Assembly (NCBI RefSeq): GCF_024138395.1
Contig: NZ_JAMYDU010000005.1
Coordinates: forward strand, 124,001 to 188,000
Direction of reading: 5' to 3'
DNA length: 64,000 nucleotides
DNA from: Pseudomonas mandelii
GTDB lineage: Bacteria > Pseudomonadota > Gammaproteobacteria > Pseudomonadales > Pseudomonadaceae
Both the position numbers and the translations under genes were made by a program. Shown in pieces: positions 56,097 through 64,000 of the stretch. Below the pieces are notes generated by a model. The model saw only the letters and a program-made list of their open reading frames with translations. It was not told the DNA's origin and did not search any database. Numbering within the stretch: position 1 is the stretch's first letter; each line of letters starts with the position of its first letter.

Positions 56097-56837
56097 ATGA
56101 ACAGCGAAGAACAAACCCTGATCGATGGACTGTTTTCCCGGCTGCAACAGGCCGAAACGGATTCAGCCCCGCGCGACGCCCAGGCCGAAGCGCGGATCAA
56201 GGAGCACCTGACTCGCCAGCCAGCGGCGGGCTATTTCATGACCCAGGCGATTCTGGTGCAAGAGGCAGCCATCAAGAGCCTCGACGAGCAAAACAAGCAA
56301 CTCACCCGACAAGTCCAGCAATTGCAGGCTGAACTGCAATCGACCAAGGCGCAGACGGCGGCTCCGGCGCCGAGCAGCGGTGGCTTTTTGTCGAGCATCT
56401 TCGGTGGTGGCTCCCGTGATCCGCAGCCTGCGCCGACTCAAAGCGCAGCCCCGTCGAATGGCGGCTGGCGTGAACCGGGGCGGCCGTCGTTCAATTCGCA
56501 GCCGCCGCAACAAAACTTCGGTGCCGCACCGCAGCAAAATTACGCACCACAACAGACGACCGGCAGCAGTTTCCTCGGCGGTGCATTGAAAACGGCAGCG
56601 GGCGTGGCCGGTGGCGTGATGCTGGCGCAGGGCATCAGCAGCCTGTTCCAGCACAATCAGCAGCCGGAAGTGGTTGAAGTCATCAAGGAAGAACCGGCTC
56701 AGGTCAACGATCAGAGCGACAGCGGCAATGATCAGCGCGTGGCTGACAACTCCAGCGACCAAGGCGGATTCGCCGACGCCGACTATAGCGATGACAGCTC
56801 ATCGTTCTTCGGTGGCGACGACGATTCCTTCGTCTGA
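56097..56837 (+). CDS. DUF2076 protein
   Basis: The 246-aa protein starts MNSEEQTLIDGLFSRLQQAETDS and keeps the conserved helical domain (AAGYFMTQAILVQEAAIKSLDE) up to about residue 85, containing a coiled-coil segment LTRQVQQLQAELQ. The middle is Gln/Pro/Ser-rich low complexity (PSSGGFLSSIFGGGS, PPQQNFGAAPQQNYAPQQ). A hydrophobic GGALKTAAGVAGGVMLAQGISSLF and an acidic, Asp-rich C-terminus (DDSSSFFGGDDDSFV) follow. The function is unknown. Relatives occur widely in Gram-negatives. Confidence 0.88.
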   Translation: MNSEEQTLIDGLFSRLQQAETDSAPRDAQAEARIKEHLTRQPAAGYFMTQAILVQEAAIKSLDEQNKQLTRQVQQLQAELQSTKAQTAAPAPSSGGFLSSIFGGGSRDPQPAPTQSAAPSNGGWREPGRPSFNSQPPQQNFGAAPQQNYAPQQTTGSSFLGGALKTAAGVAGGVMLAQGISSLFQHNQQPEVVEVIKEEPAQVNDQSDSGNDQRVADNSSDQGGFADADYSDDSSSFFGGDDDSFV

Positions 56838-56843
56838 TACATC

Positions 56844-56873
56844 TGTGGCGAGGGAGCGTGCTCCCTCGCCACA
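56844..56873. repeat. Perfect palindrome, TGTGGCGAGGGAGC type
   Basis: TGTGGCGAGGGAGC and GCTCCCTCGCCACA form a perfect 14-bp inverted repeat with a GT centre, a few bases after the DUF2076 stop. It is a solitary REP-like unit; the following sequence has no T-run, so it is not an ideal terminator. Confidence 0.8.
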
Positions 56874-56980
56874 TGGCCGATTATTCGCGGAACAATCCTT
56901 CGGGCTGGCATACTGGGCAACTTTTCGGGCCCTGGTGCCTGATCCCTGCCCGCGCTTCGGCGCGCTAATGAGGATGTACG

Positions 56981-57460
56981 GTGAAAAAAATCGCAGTGTT
57001 CGCCGATGTCCAGAACCTCTATTACACCGTGCGTCAGGCTTATGGTTGCCACTTCAACTACGCCGCGCTGTGGGCTGACGTCAGTAAAGAAGGGCAGATC
57101 GTCGAGGCCTATGCCTATGCGATCGATCGTGGCGACAGCAAGCAGCAGCAGTTTCAGCAGATCCTGCGCAATCTCGGTTTCATCGTGAAGCTCAAACCCT
57201 ACATCCAGCGCAGCGACGGTTCGGCCAAAGGCGACTGGGACGTGGGCATCACCCTCGACATCATGGACGCCGCCGACCATGTCGACGAAGTGGTGCTGGC
57301 CTCCGGCGACGGTGATTTCGACATGCTGCTGGAACGCATCATCAGCAAGCATGGTGTGCAAGCGGTGGCCTATGGCGTGCCCGGTCTCACGGCCAATTCG
57401 CTGATCCGCGCTGCCAGCCGTTACGTGCCGATCGAAGGCGCGTTGCTGCTCAAGAATTGA
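56981..57460 (+). CDS. NYN-domain (LabA/DUF88) protein
   Basis: This 159-aa protein is a single NYN (PIN-like) nuclease domain. The acidic metal-binding residues are seen in IAVFADVQNLYYTV, KGDWDVGITLDIMDAADHV and VVLASGDGDFDMLLERI. Such proteins cleave RNA. It starts at GTG 56981. The following DnaQ-type exonuclease starts 22 bp after its stop, so the pair probably functions together. Confidence 0.9.
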   Translation: MKKIAVFADVQNLYYTVRQAYGCHFNYAALWADVSKEGQIVEAYAYAIDRGDSKQQQFQQILRNLGFIVKLKPYIQRSDGSAKGDWDVGITLDIMDAADHVDEVVLASGDGDFDMLLERIISKHGVQAVAYGVPGLTANSLIRAASRYVPIEGALLLKN

Positions 57461-57482
57461 TTTTTACGGAGTTGAAACAGGT

Positions 57483-58094
57483 TTGGAACGCATAGCAGTC
57501 ATCGACTTTGAAACCACCGGGCTCTCCCCGAGCAGCAGTTGCCGGGCCACGGAAATTGCCGTGGTGATTCTTGAACAGGGGCGCATCGTCGAGCGTTACC
57601 AAAGCCTGATGAACGCCGGGGTGCGGGTGCCGGCCTTTATCGAGCAACTCACCGGCATCAGCAACGCCATGCTGCGCACCGCGCCCTCGGCCGAGCAGGT
57701 GATGAACGAGGTCAACGAATTCGTTGGCATTACACCGCTGCTGGCGCACAACGCGGCGTTCGACCAGAAGTTCTGGGACTACGAGCTTGGGCGAATCAAA
57801 CGCACACGCTTGCAGAACTTTGCCTGCTCACTGTTACTCGCCCGCCGCCTGATGCCCGCCGCGCCGGACCACAAACTCGGCACCCTCACCACGTTCGCCA
57901 GCCTGCCCAATACCGGCAAGGCTCACCGGGCCATGGCCGATGCGGAAATGGCGGCGAACCTGACGGTGCACTTGGCTGAAGAATTGCGGCGCAAGCATGG
58001 GCTGCGGGAGTTGTCCCATGATCTGCTCGTCAGTTTGCAGAAAGTGCCGGCGGCGAAGATCAATGAGCATCTCAAGCGGTATCGCGGGTTCTAA
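57483..58094 (+). CDS. DnaQ-like 3'-5' exonuclease
   Basis: The 203-aa protein has Exo I (VIDFETTGLSPSSS), Exo II (LLAHNAAFDQKF) and Exo III (AHRAMADAEMAANL, HxAxxD form) motifs of the DnaQ superfamily; this form is the DEDDh type. The start is a TTG at 57483 (ERIAVIDFETTG) with a GGAG about 14 bases upstream, which is unusual and should be weakly translated or coupled to the NYN gene. The substrate may be DNA or RNA; it is a stand-alone exonuclease rather than the polymerase epsilon subunit, which is longer. Confidence 0.88.
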   Translation: MERIAVIDFETTGLSPSSSCRATEIAVVILEQGRIVERYQSLMNAGVRVPAFIEQLTGISNAMLRTAPSAEQVMNEVNEFVGITPLLAHNAAFDQKFWDYELGRIKRTRLQNFACSLLLARRLMPAAPDHKLGTLTTFASLPNTGKAHRAMADAEMAANLTVHLAEELRRKHGLRELSHDLLVSLQKVPAAKINEHLKRYRGF

Positions 58095-58119
58095 GGTTTT
58101 GTAGTGTTTCTACTGGCCT

Positions 58120-58210
58120 CTTCGCGGGCAAGCCTCGCTCCTACGGATTTACGCGCGCCCCGATATTGGGTTCGCCTCAAAAACCGTAGGAGCGAGGCTT
58201 GCCCGCGAAG
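58120..58210. repeat. REP pair (REPIN), CTTCGCGGGCAAGCCTCGCT type
   Basis: CTTCGCGGGCAAGCCTCGCT(CCTACGG) and (CCGTAGG)AGCGAGGCTTGCCCGCGAAG are perfect inverses separated by about 37 bases. Confidence 0.93.
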
Positions 58211-58230
58211 GCGTCAGAGCAGACACCGCA

Positions 58231-58689
58231 TCACGATTTGCCATTCCCCTCCAACTGCCCCAACGGCACGCGCTTTTCGATAGCGCTCGACAACACAATC
58301 GACGTCTTGCTGAACCCGAACGTGGCGATCCGGTTGATCAACTCTTCCAGCTCCGGCATCGAACCCACCGCCGCTTGCATGATCACGCACGGGTCGCCGG
58401 TGACGCGATGGCATTCGGTGAACTGTGGGATTTTGATCAGTTCGTCGTAGGTTTTCTGGTTACCGTGCTGGTTCAGGCGCAGTTCGATGACGCACTGGAT
58501 CGGCAGTCCAAGCTTGGCCATGTCGACTTTCGCCTGGTAGCCGGTAATCACCCCGCAGGCTTCAAGTTTGGCCACGCGCTCGGCCACCGCCGGAGCAGAC
58601 AGGTTTACCTTGCGCGCCAGTTCGGCGTAGGACGCCCGACCGTTTTCCAACAGGGCGCCGAGGAGCATGCGGTCGTATTTGTCCATCAT
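58231..58689 (-). CDS. Lrp/AsnC-family transcriptional regulator
   Basis: The 152-aa regulator begins MMDKYDRMLLGALLENGRASYA with the HTH region ELARKVNLSAPAVAERVAKLE and a RAM domain (TECHRVTGDPCVIMQAAV). It is divergent from the EamA exporter gene with a 160-bp shared gap, so it likely controls export of an amino acid or related compound. This is the typical pairing of AsnC regulators with exporters. Confidence 0.92.
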   Translation of the reverse strand: MMDKYDRMLLGALLENGRASYAELARKVNLSAPAVAERVAKLEACGVITGYQAKVDMAKLGLPIQCVIELRLNQHGNQKTYDELIKIPQFTECHRVTGDPCVIMQAAVGSMPELEELINRIATFGFSKTSIVLSSAIEKRVPLGQLEGNGKS

Positions 58690-58849
58690 GGCATTCCTGA
58701 AAAAAGACTGACTTTCGAAAGCACGGTTTATAGCGCTGAACTCCGTGTTTTGAAAAGTGTACTGGCGTGATAAACAGGTTTTGTAACTTATTTTCTGCCG
58801 TTGGCCTTTCTAGAATAGCTGCTCTCTTTGTCTTGTTCTCGAGTTGCCC

Positions 58850-59776
58850 ATGCCTGGCATACGCCGTTTTTCCTTACCGCTGATCGCTGCTTTTTTCGCG
58901 CTGTACGTGATTTGGGGGTCGACCTACCTGGTGATTCGCATCGGCGTGCAGTACTGGCCGCCGTTGTTGCTGGCCGGTATCCGCTTCGTGATCGCCGGTA
59001 CATTGATGTACGCGTTCCTGCGCTGGCGCGGGGCGCCTGCACCGACGTGGGCGCAATGGAAAGCGGCGGGGATCATCGGGATTTTGCTGCTGACCTTCGG
59101 TAACGGTGCGGTGAGCGTCGCCGAGCATACGGGCGTGGCCTCCGGCGTTGCGGCGTTGGCGGTGGCCACGGTGCCACTGTTTACCTTGCTCTGCGGATAT
59201 TTCTGGGGCGCGCGTAATACCCGTCTCGAATGGGCCGGGATTGCGCTCGGGCTGATCGGTATCGCCATGCTCAACCTCGGTTCCAATCTGCAATCGAGCC
59301 CGTTGGGTGCGGCGTTGCTGGTATTCGCGGCAGCGTCCTGGGCTTTCGGTTCGGTGTGGAGCAAACACTTGCCGTTGCCTCAGGGCGCGATGGCCAGTGC
59401 CGTGGAAATGCTGGTCGGCGGTGTGGCGTTGCTGATCGGCAGTGTGTTGAGCGGTGAGCATCTGGAGGCCATGCCGCCGATCGAAGGTTGGGCCGCATTG
59501 GCCTATCTGACGTTCTTCGGTTCGATCATTGCCTTCAACGCTTACATGTATCTGTTGAAAAACGTGCGCCCGGCAGCGGCCACCAGTTATGCCTATGTCA
59601 ACCCGGCGGTGGCGGTGTTGCTGGGTATCGTGTTTGTTGGCGAGACCATTGGTATCGAAGAAGCGCTGGCCATGGCGGTGATCATCAGTGCCGTGGTGTT
59701 GATCGGGTTGCCGCAGTGGCGTCGTGGTGCGGATCGGCCTGCCGTAGTGGTGCCGACAGAATCCCGCGCGAATTAG
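58850..59776 (+). CDS. EamA-family exporter (YedA-like)
   Basis: The 308-aa inner-membrane protein has ten predicted helices in two EamA repeats. LYVIWGSTYLVIRIGVQYWPP opens the first repeat and GSIIAFNAYMYLLKNVRPAAATSYAYVNPAVAVLLG lies in the second. Relatives export amino acids, purines or drugs. The ATG at 58850 is chosen over an upstream TTG. Divergent from the AsnC regulator at 58231-58689. Confidence 0.9.
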   Translation: MPGIRRFSLPLIAAFFALYVIWGSTYLVIRIGVQYWPPLLLAGIRFVIAGTLMYAFLRWRGAPAPTWAQWKAAGIIGILLLTFGNGAVSVAEHTGVASGVAALAVATVPLFTLLCGYFWGARNTRLEWAGIALGLIGIAMLNLGSNLQSSPLGAALLVFAAASWAFGSVWSKHLPLPQGAMASAVEMLVGGVALLIGSVLSGEHLEAMPPIEGWAALAYLTFFGSIIAFNAYMYLLKNVRPAAATSYAYVNPAVAVLLGIVFVGETIGIEEALAMAVIISAVVLIGLPQWRRGADRPAVVVPTESRAN

Positions 59777-59852
59777 GGTAAACTGCGCGCCATTGCACAC
59801 TCGTTTTGCACACTCTTTGCACAATCGCGCTGAATTTTCCTACGGTACTCCC

Positions 59853-61187
59853 ATGACTTTCGCCACCCTTGGCCTGATCGAACCCTTGCTGCGCGCTCTC
59901 GAGACGCTCGGCTACCAGACCCCTACGCCGGTGCAGACACAAGCGATTCCGGCGGTGCTGGCGGGTCGTGACCTGATGGCCGCAGCCCAGACCGGCACCG
60001 GCAAGACCGCCGGTTTCGCCTTGCCGCTGCTGCAACTGCTGGCCATGGAAGGGCCGAAAGTCAGCGCCAATTCGGTGCGCGCACTGATCCTGGTGCCAAC
60101 CCGTGAATTGGCCGAACAGGTTCATGAAGCCGTGCGTCAGTACGCCGAGAATCTGCCGTTGAGCACGTACGCGGTGTACGGCGGTGTCAGCATCAACCCG
60201 CAAATGATGAAGCTGCGCAAAGGCGTCGACCTGTTGGTGGCGACGCCGGGCCGCTTGCTCGACCTGTTCCGCCAGAACGCGCTCAAGTTCAATCAGTTGC
60301 AAACCTTGGTGCTGGACGAAGCCGATCGCATGCTCGATCTGGGCTTTTCCGAAGAGCTGGGGAACATTTACAAGGCGCTACCGAAGAAACGTCAGACGCT
60401 GCTGTTCTCCGCGACTTTCTCCGACGCCATCCGCACCCTGGCCGGGCAAATGCTCAACGACCCGCTGAGCATCGAAGTCAGCCCGCGCAACGTCGCTGCC
60501 AACACCGTCAAGCAATGGGTGGTGACGGTGGACAAGAAGCGCAAGTCGGAGCTGTTCGTTCACTTGATGCGCAAGGGCAAGTGGAAGCAGGTGCTGGTGT
60601 TCGCCAAGACCCGTAACGGCGTAGACGCGTTGGTGGAAAAGCTCCAGGGCCTGGGCATCAATGCCGACGGCATCCATGGCGACAAACCTCAGGCGACCCG
60701 TCAGCGCGCACTGGATCGTTTCAAGGCCAGCGAAGTGCAGATCCTTGTAGCCACCGACGTTGCCGCCCGTGGTCTGGATATCGAAGATTTGCCATTGGTG
60801 GTCAATTTCGACCTGCCGATCGTGGCAGAGGACTACATCCACCGCATCGGTCGTACCGGCCGCGCGGGCGCAACCGGGCAGGCTATTTCGCTGGTGTGTG
60901 CCGATGAAGTGAATCAGCTGTCAGCCATCGAGATGTTGACCCGTCAGACGTTGACTCGCCAGATGGAGCAGGACTTCGAGCCTGAGCACCGCGTGCCGGA
61001 TACCGATGCCAGCGGTCAGGTGGTCAAAAAGCCGAAAAAACCGAAGAAGCCAAAAACCTCCAGTGGCGGTAAGCGCAATTTGGGCAAGTGGGTTGAGAGC
61101 GGGGATGCTTCGGCGCCGGAGCCTTCGATCAAGCCTGTGCGTAAAGTGCCGGTGTTTAATACCGGGCCGCGTAAGCGGAAGCCTTGA
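59853..61187 (+). CDS. rhlE: ATP-dependent RNA helicase RhlE
   Basis: RhlE is a DEAD-box RNA helicase active in ribosome assembly and RNA decay. The 444-aa protein has Walker A TGTGKT at 47-52, DEAD at 155-158, SAT (LLFSATFSDAI), and HRIGRTGRAG. The C-terminal tail is rich in lysine and glycine (KKPKKPKKPKTSSGGKRN), likely for RNA binding. It begins at ATG 59853 with the typical RhlE N-terminus TFATLGLIEPLLRALETLGY. A TAAACT-like -10 lies near 59778. Confidence 0.95.
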   Translation: MTFATLGLIEPLLRALETLGYQTPTPVQTQAIPAVLAGRDLMAAAQTGTGKTAGFALPLLQLLAMEGPKVSANSVRALILVPTRELAEQVHEAVRQYAENLPLSTYAVYGGVSINPQMMKLRKGVDLLVATPGRLLDLFRQNALKFNQLQTLVLDEADRMLDLGFSEELGNIYKALPKKRQTLLFSATFSDAIRTLAGQMLNDPLSIEVSPRNVAANTVKQWVVTVDKKRKSELFVHLMRKGKWKQVLVFAKTRNGVDALVEKLQGLGINADGIHGDKPQATRQRALDRFKASEVQILVATDVAARGLDIEDLPLVVNFDLPIVAEDYIHRIGRTGRAGATGQAISLVCADEVNQLSAIEMLTRQTLTRQMEQDFEPEHRVPDTDASGQVVKKPKKPKKPKTSSGGKRNLGKWVESGDASAPEPSIKPVRKVPVFNTGPRKRKP

Positions 61188-61196
61188 TCCTCTGAA

Positions 61197-61307
61197 GATC
61201 GTTCCCACGCTCTGCGTGGGAATGCCTCAATGGACGCGCAGCAATCGCTTCGGCATGGGACGCGGAGCGTCCCGGGCTGCGTTCCTTTGCTGCGCGTGGG
61301 AACGATC
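61197..61307. repeat. Palindromic repeat, GATCGTTCCCACGC family
   Basis: The outer arms GATCGTTCCCACGC (61197-61210) and GCGTGGGAACGATC (61294-61307) are perfect inverses. Inner hairpins include CACGC/GCGTG around TCT at the left and GGGACGC/GCGTCCC in the centre. It lies between rhlE and the convergent flavoprotein gene and is a different family from the REP pairs. Confidence 0.85.
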
Positions 61308-62547
61308 AGTGTCGGTGCTTCAACCACTCCACCATCCCCAACCCCGCCGCTCGCCCACTGGCGAAACACGCGGTCAGCAGATAGCCGCCGGTCGGCGCTT
61401 CCCAATCGAGCATTTCCCCCCCGCAGAACACGCCAGGCAGTTGCTTGAGCATCAATCGTTCATCCATCGACTCGAACATCACGCCCCCCGCGCTGCTGAT
61501 GGCTTCGTCCAATGGCCGGGTTTTCACCAACGTCAGTGGCAATGCCTTGATCGCTTTGGCCAGCAATGCCGGATCGGTAAAGTAGTCGGCCAGTGTCAGC
61601 TCTCGCAACAACGCCGCTTTCACGCCATCAAGGCCAAGCTGACTGTGCAGGTGTTTGGACATGGAACGTGAGCCGCGAGGTTTGCTCAGCGCAGCCTGAA
61701 CTTTATCCACAGGCTTACCCGGCAACAGGTCGAGGTGAACGGTTGCCGAGCCGTGTTGATTGATCGCTTCGCGGATCGGTGCCGACAGGGCGTAGATCAA
61801 ACTGCCTTCAATCCCCGTGGCAGTGATCACACATTCCCCGAGTCGTGGCACATCGTCATTGAGGCCAATGGCGATGTTTTTCAGCGGGCTGCCTGCGAAT
61901 TTGCTGACCATCAATTCGCTCCAGGCCTGCACCTCGAAGCCGCAATTACTCGGTTGCAATGGCGCCAGTCCTACACCGCGCTGTTCCAGCGGCAGCATCC
62001 AGGCACCGTCCGAACCAAGGCGCGACCAGCTGCCGCCGCCGAGCGCCAACAGGGTCGCGTCGGGTTGAATGGTTTTTTCACCTTCGGGGCTGTCGATGCG
62101 CAAGTCACCCTTGTCATCCCAACCGAGCCAGCGATGGCGGGTGTGGATAACTACGCCGGCATCGCGCAGGCGCTTGAGCCAGGCCCGCAACAGGGGCGCG
62201 GCTTTCATGTCTGTGGGAAACACCCGGCCGGAGCTGCCGACAAAGGTTTCGATACCCAGGTCATGAATCCATTGGCATAAGGCGTCGGCGCCGAAGGACC
62301 GCAGCAACGGTGCAATCTGCGGTGCTCGTTCGGCGTAGCGTGAGAGAAACGCCGGGTAGGCCTCGGAATGGGTGATGTTCATACCACCGACCCCGGCGAG
62401 GAGGAATTTTCGCCCCACTGAAGGCATGCCGTCGTACAGGTCGACCTTGATTCCGGCCTGACTCAGCACTTCAGCCGCCATCAAACCGGCGGGGCCGCCG
62501 CCGATGATGGCGACGTGAGGGGGGAGGGAAGTGGAGGGCTGGGTCAT
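61306..62547 (-). CDS. HI0933-family flavoprotein (BaiN-like NAD(P)/FAD oxidoreductase)
   Basis: This 413-aa FAD protein begins MTQPSTSLPPHVAIIGGGPAGLMAAEVLSQ (FAD GxGxxG), followed by SVGRKFLLAGVGGMNITHSE, a motif specific to the HI0933/YhiN group, and a C-terminal ISSAGGVMFESMDERLMLKQLPGVFCGGEMLDWEAPTGGY. The reaction is not established in Pseudomonas; relatives reduce enoates. The last bases overlap the repeat at 61197-61307. Confidence 0.88.
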   Translation of the reverse strand: MTQPSTSLPPHVAIIGGGPAGLMAAEVLSQAGIKVDLYDGMPSVGRKFLLAGVGGMNITHSEAYPAFLSRYAERAPQIAPLLRSFGADALCQWIHDLGIETFVGSSGRVFPTDMKAAPLLRAWLKRLRDAGVVIHTRHRWLGWDDKGDLRIDSPEGEKTIQPDATLLALGGGSWSRLGSDGAWMLPLEQRGVGLAPLQPSNCGFEVQAWSELMVSKFAGSPLKNIAIGLNDDVPRLGECVITATGIEGSLIYALSAPIREAINQHGSATVHLDLLPGKPVDKVQAALSKPRGSRSMSKHLHSQLGLDGVKAALLRELTLADYFTDPALLAKAIKALPLTLVKTRPLDEAISSAGGVMFESMDERLMLKQLPGVFCGGEMLDWEAPTGGYLLTACFASGRAAGLGMVEWLKHRH

Positions 62548-62600
62548 GGCGAGAGCTGCGGTATGGCGGAGTAGCCGCGCATTCTAGCAGTACACAATAA

Positions 62601-62707
62601 CTGTGGGAGTGGCGATGCGGCGATCCGACTTGCCCGCGATAGCGGACTGTCAGGCAACAATGATGTTGAATGTACCGGCCTCATCGCGGGCAAGCCCGCT
62701 CCCACAG
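62601..62707. repeat. REP pair (REPIN), CTGTGGGAG type, left unit degenerate
   Basis: The right unit is GCGGGCAAGCCCGCTCCCAC with AG. The left unit CTGTGGGAGTGGCGATGCGG is altered in its core but ends in ACTTGCCCGCGATAGCGG, as in the other pairs. It is the most degraded of the pairs in this window, together with 12288-12377, which has the same GTGCGGCGATCCGACTTGCC-type change. Confidence 0.82.
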
Positions 62708-62842
62708 GGATCATTGGTGTGTTCAAGGGCTGATCAAAAAACAACCGCCGGTCTGAAGCCTGCATCCGGCATGGCCTGCAGACCCTTTCACTCAGGTTAT
62801 CCACAGGCGGTTCCACAGGCATTGTGGGTAAAGACCCACACA

Positions 62843-63763
62843 TCAATGACAACCTGATGACTGCCACACCCGTTGGGCGCTGTGATGGAGGATTCCATGG
62901 CGGCGCGCCAGGGCTTTGCGGTCTTTGCTGTAGCCGCCGCCGATCACGCCGACCACCGGAATATCCCGGCCCAGGCAATGGCGCATTACGCTTTCATCGC
63001 GGGCGGCGACGCCTTCGTCTGTCAGCTTCAGATAACCCAGGGCGTCATCCTTATGCACGTCGACACCGGCATCGTACAGCACCAGATCCGGTTGGTAGAG
63101 CGGCAGCAAATAGTTGAGTGCGTCGTCCACCACTTTCAGGTAATCGGTATCGCCCATGCCCATCGGCAACGGAATGTCCCAGTCACTTTCGGCTTTGCGT
63201 GCGGGAAAATTCTTTTCGCAGTGCAGGGAAACGGTCACTGCCTCCGGGGTGTTGTGCAGGATTCGTGCAGTCCCATCACCCTGATGCACATCGCAGTCGA
63301 AAATCAGCACCCGATTCACCCGGCCACTTTCCAGCAGGTAATGGCTGATCACCGCCAGGTCATTGAAGATGCAGAACCCGGCGGGATGATCGTAATGCGC
63401 GTGGTGAGTACCGCCGGCCAAGTGACAGGCCAAACCATGTTCCAGGGCCTGTTCGGCCGCCAGCAGCGAACCGCCGACCGCTCGCACCGTGCGCCGGGCC
63501 AGCGCTTCACTCCAGGGCAGGCCGAGGCGTCGCTGGTCTTCGCGGGATAATTCGCCGCCCATGTAACGTTCGATATACGCAGGGTCATGGGCGAGGGCGA
63601 GAATCTCTGCCGGGCAGAGGTCCGGGCGCAGCAAGTCGGTGTCGCGGGCCAAGCCACTGTCCACCAGGTGATCGCGCAGCAAGCGAAACTTGTCCATGGG
63701 GAAGCGGTGATCCGCCGGGAACTCGGGGCTGTAGTCTTCGTGGTAGATCAATGGCAGGGGCAT
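62843..63763 (-). CDS. Histone deacetylase-family (class II-like) hydrolase
   Basis: The start at 63763 (MPLPLIYHEDYSPEFPADHRF) gives 306 aa. The zinc-dependent deacetylase fold is indicated by GGTHHAHYDHPAGFCIFNDLAV, the metal motif LIFDCDVHQGDGTARIL and LYDAGVDVHKDDALGYL. The family deacetylates proteins, polyamines or other amines. It contains the His-His and Asp-His-Asp layout of active members. It is transcribed separately from the HI0933 gene after a 295-bp gap with a REP pair. Confidence 0.92.
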   Translation of the reverse strand: MPLPLIYHEDYSPEFPADHRFPMDKFRLLRDHLVDSGLARDTDLLRPDLCPAEILALAHDPAYIERYMGGELSREDQRRLGLPWSEALARRTVRAVGGSLLAAEQALEHGLACHLAGGTHHAHYDHPAGFCIFNDLAVISHYLLESGRVNRVLIFDCDVHQGDGTARILHNTPEAVTVSLHCEKNFPARKAESDWDIPLPMGMGDTDYLKVVDDALNYLLPLYQPDLVLYDAGVDVHKDDALGYLKLTDEGVAARDESVMRHCLGRDIPVVGVIGGGYSKDRKALARRHGILHHSAQRVWQSSGCH

Positions 63764-63808
63764 GGCTGATTTATACAGGAAGGCATGCAGGAATGAGTGA
63801 AGGATCCT

Positions 63809-63966
63809 AGGGGCTGTATGAAAACTCGCCGAGCGGCGATCAGGCAAGGCAAAAACAGGCGAGGAACGGCCGGGGTCGCGTTCGACTTTAGGAGACCTAA
63901 ATGAGCATTCCGAGCCTGTTTTTAACGCAGCATGATCGTCGCGCAGGCAGTTTTCGTGCAGTGCCT
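63809..63966. mobile_element. MITE-like inverted-repeat element
   Basis: The terminal arms 63809-63842 and 63933-63966 are inverse with about 24 of 34 matches, including GAAAACT and CGATCA blocks. An inner perfect inverted repeat AAAAACAGGC (63851-63860) and GCCTGTTTTT (63914-63923) frames a spacer without an ORF. No transposase gene is present. A longer element could continue past the window end. It probably is a non-autonomous element. Confidence 0.6.
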
Positions 63967-64000
63967 ACCAGCGATGTAGACTTGCGGGATAGGAAAGGGG

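Noticed and set aside
56844..56873. Rho-independent terminator after the DUF2076 gene
   Set aside because: The stem is perfect but no T-run follows on either side, and the sequence fits a solitary REP-like palindrome better.

Overview
This 64 kb window reads as a piece of the core chromosome of a Pseudomonas fluorescens-group bacterium. The evidence is high GC, Pseudomonas-type codon use, a gene order from proA through nadD, rodA, lipA, holA, leuS, lnt, miaB, hemL and thiD to ladS, amn and rhlE that I recall from pseudomonads, and many short palindromic intergenic repeats of the REP/REPIN type. It is almost fully coding. I see no rRNA, tRNA, CRISPR array, prophage or transposase gene.

Region 1 (1-11.2 kb, + strand) is the cell-wall and lipoate cluster: proA (5' end cut off by the window edge), nadD, rsfS, rlmH, mrdA/PBP2, rodA, a soluble SltB-type lytic transglycosylase, rlpA, dacC/PBP5, ybeD, lipB and lipA, closed by a strong intrinsic terminator. 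Next come ldcA and a second MltB/SltB-family lipoprotein (11.3-13.7 kb), so the peptidoglycan theme continues. arfA (13.77-13.93 kb) carries an in-gene hairpin typical of ArfA autoregulation by ribosome rescue.

Region 2 (14-29.6 kb, mostly - strand) is envelope and RNA housekeeping: holA, lptE and leuS; a small hypothetical gene and a YdcF/ElyC-like gene on the + strand; then lnt, corC, ybeY, phoL and miaB, a DUF1820 gene, a Sel1-repeat protein, and hemL, thiE and thiD.

Region 3 (30-42.8 kb) has ladS (a hybrid sensor kinase feeding the Gac/Rsm network), an AidB-like acyl-CoA dehydrogenase, amn, an RluE-type pseudouridine synthase, a DUF2788 protein, an Lrp/AsnC regulator, a gene-free stretch with a possible structured RNA, a DUF6515 protein, a YiiP-like metal exporter, a small lipoprotein and hrpB.

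Region 4 (43-53.8 kb) is the accessory part: DUF1028 and an ArgE-like deacylase (overlapping), a LysR regulator divergent from an aldehyde dehydrogenase, an orphan polyamine-type binding protein, an APC permease, a class III aminotransferase, a flavin monooxygenase and a Rid-family protein without the RidA catalytic arginine. Together they look like an uncharacterised catabolic pathway for an N-acylated amine or polyamine-like compound. The substrate is unknown.

Region 5 (53.9-64 kb) holds an EEP-family hydrolase, a YciC-like membrane protein, a DUF2076 protein, an NYN-domain nuclease next to a DnaQ-type exonuclease, an AsnC regulator divergent from an EamA exporter, rhlE, an HI0933-type flavoprotein and a histone-deacetylase-family hydrolase. 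It ends with a transposase-less inverted-repeat (MITE-like) element.
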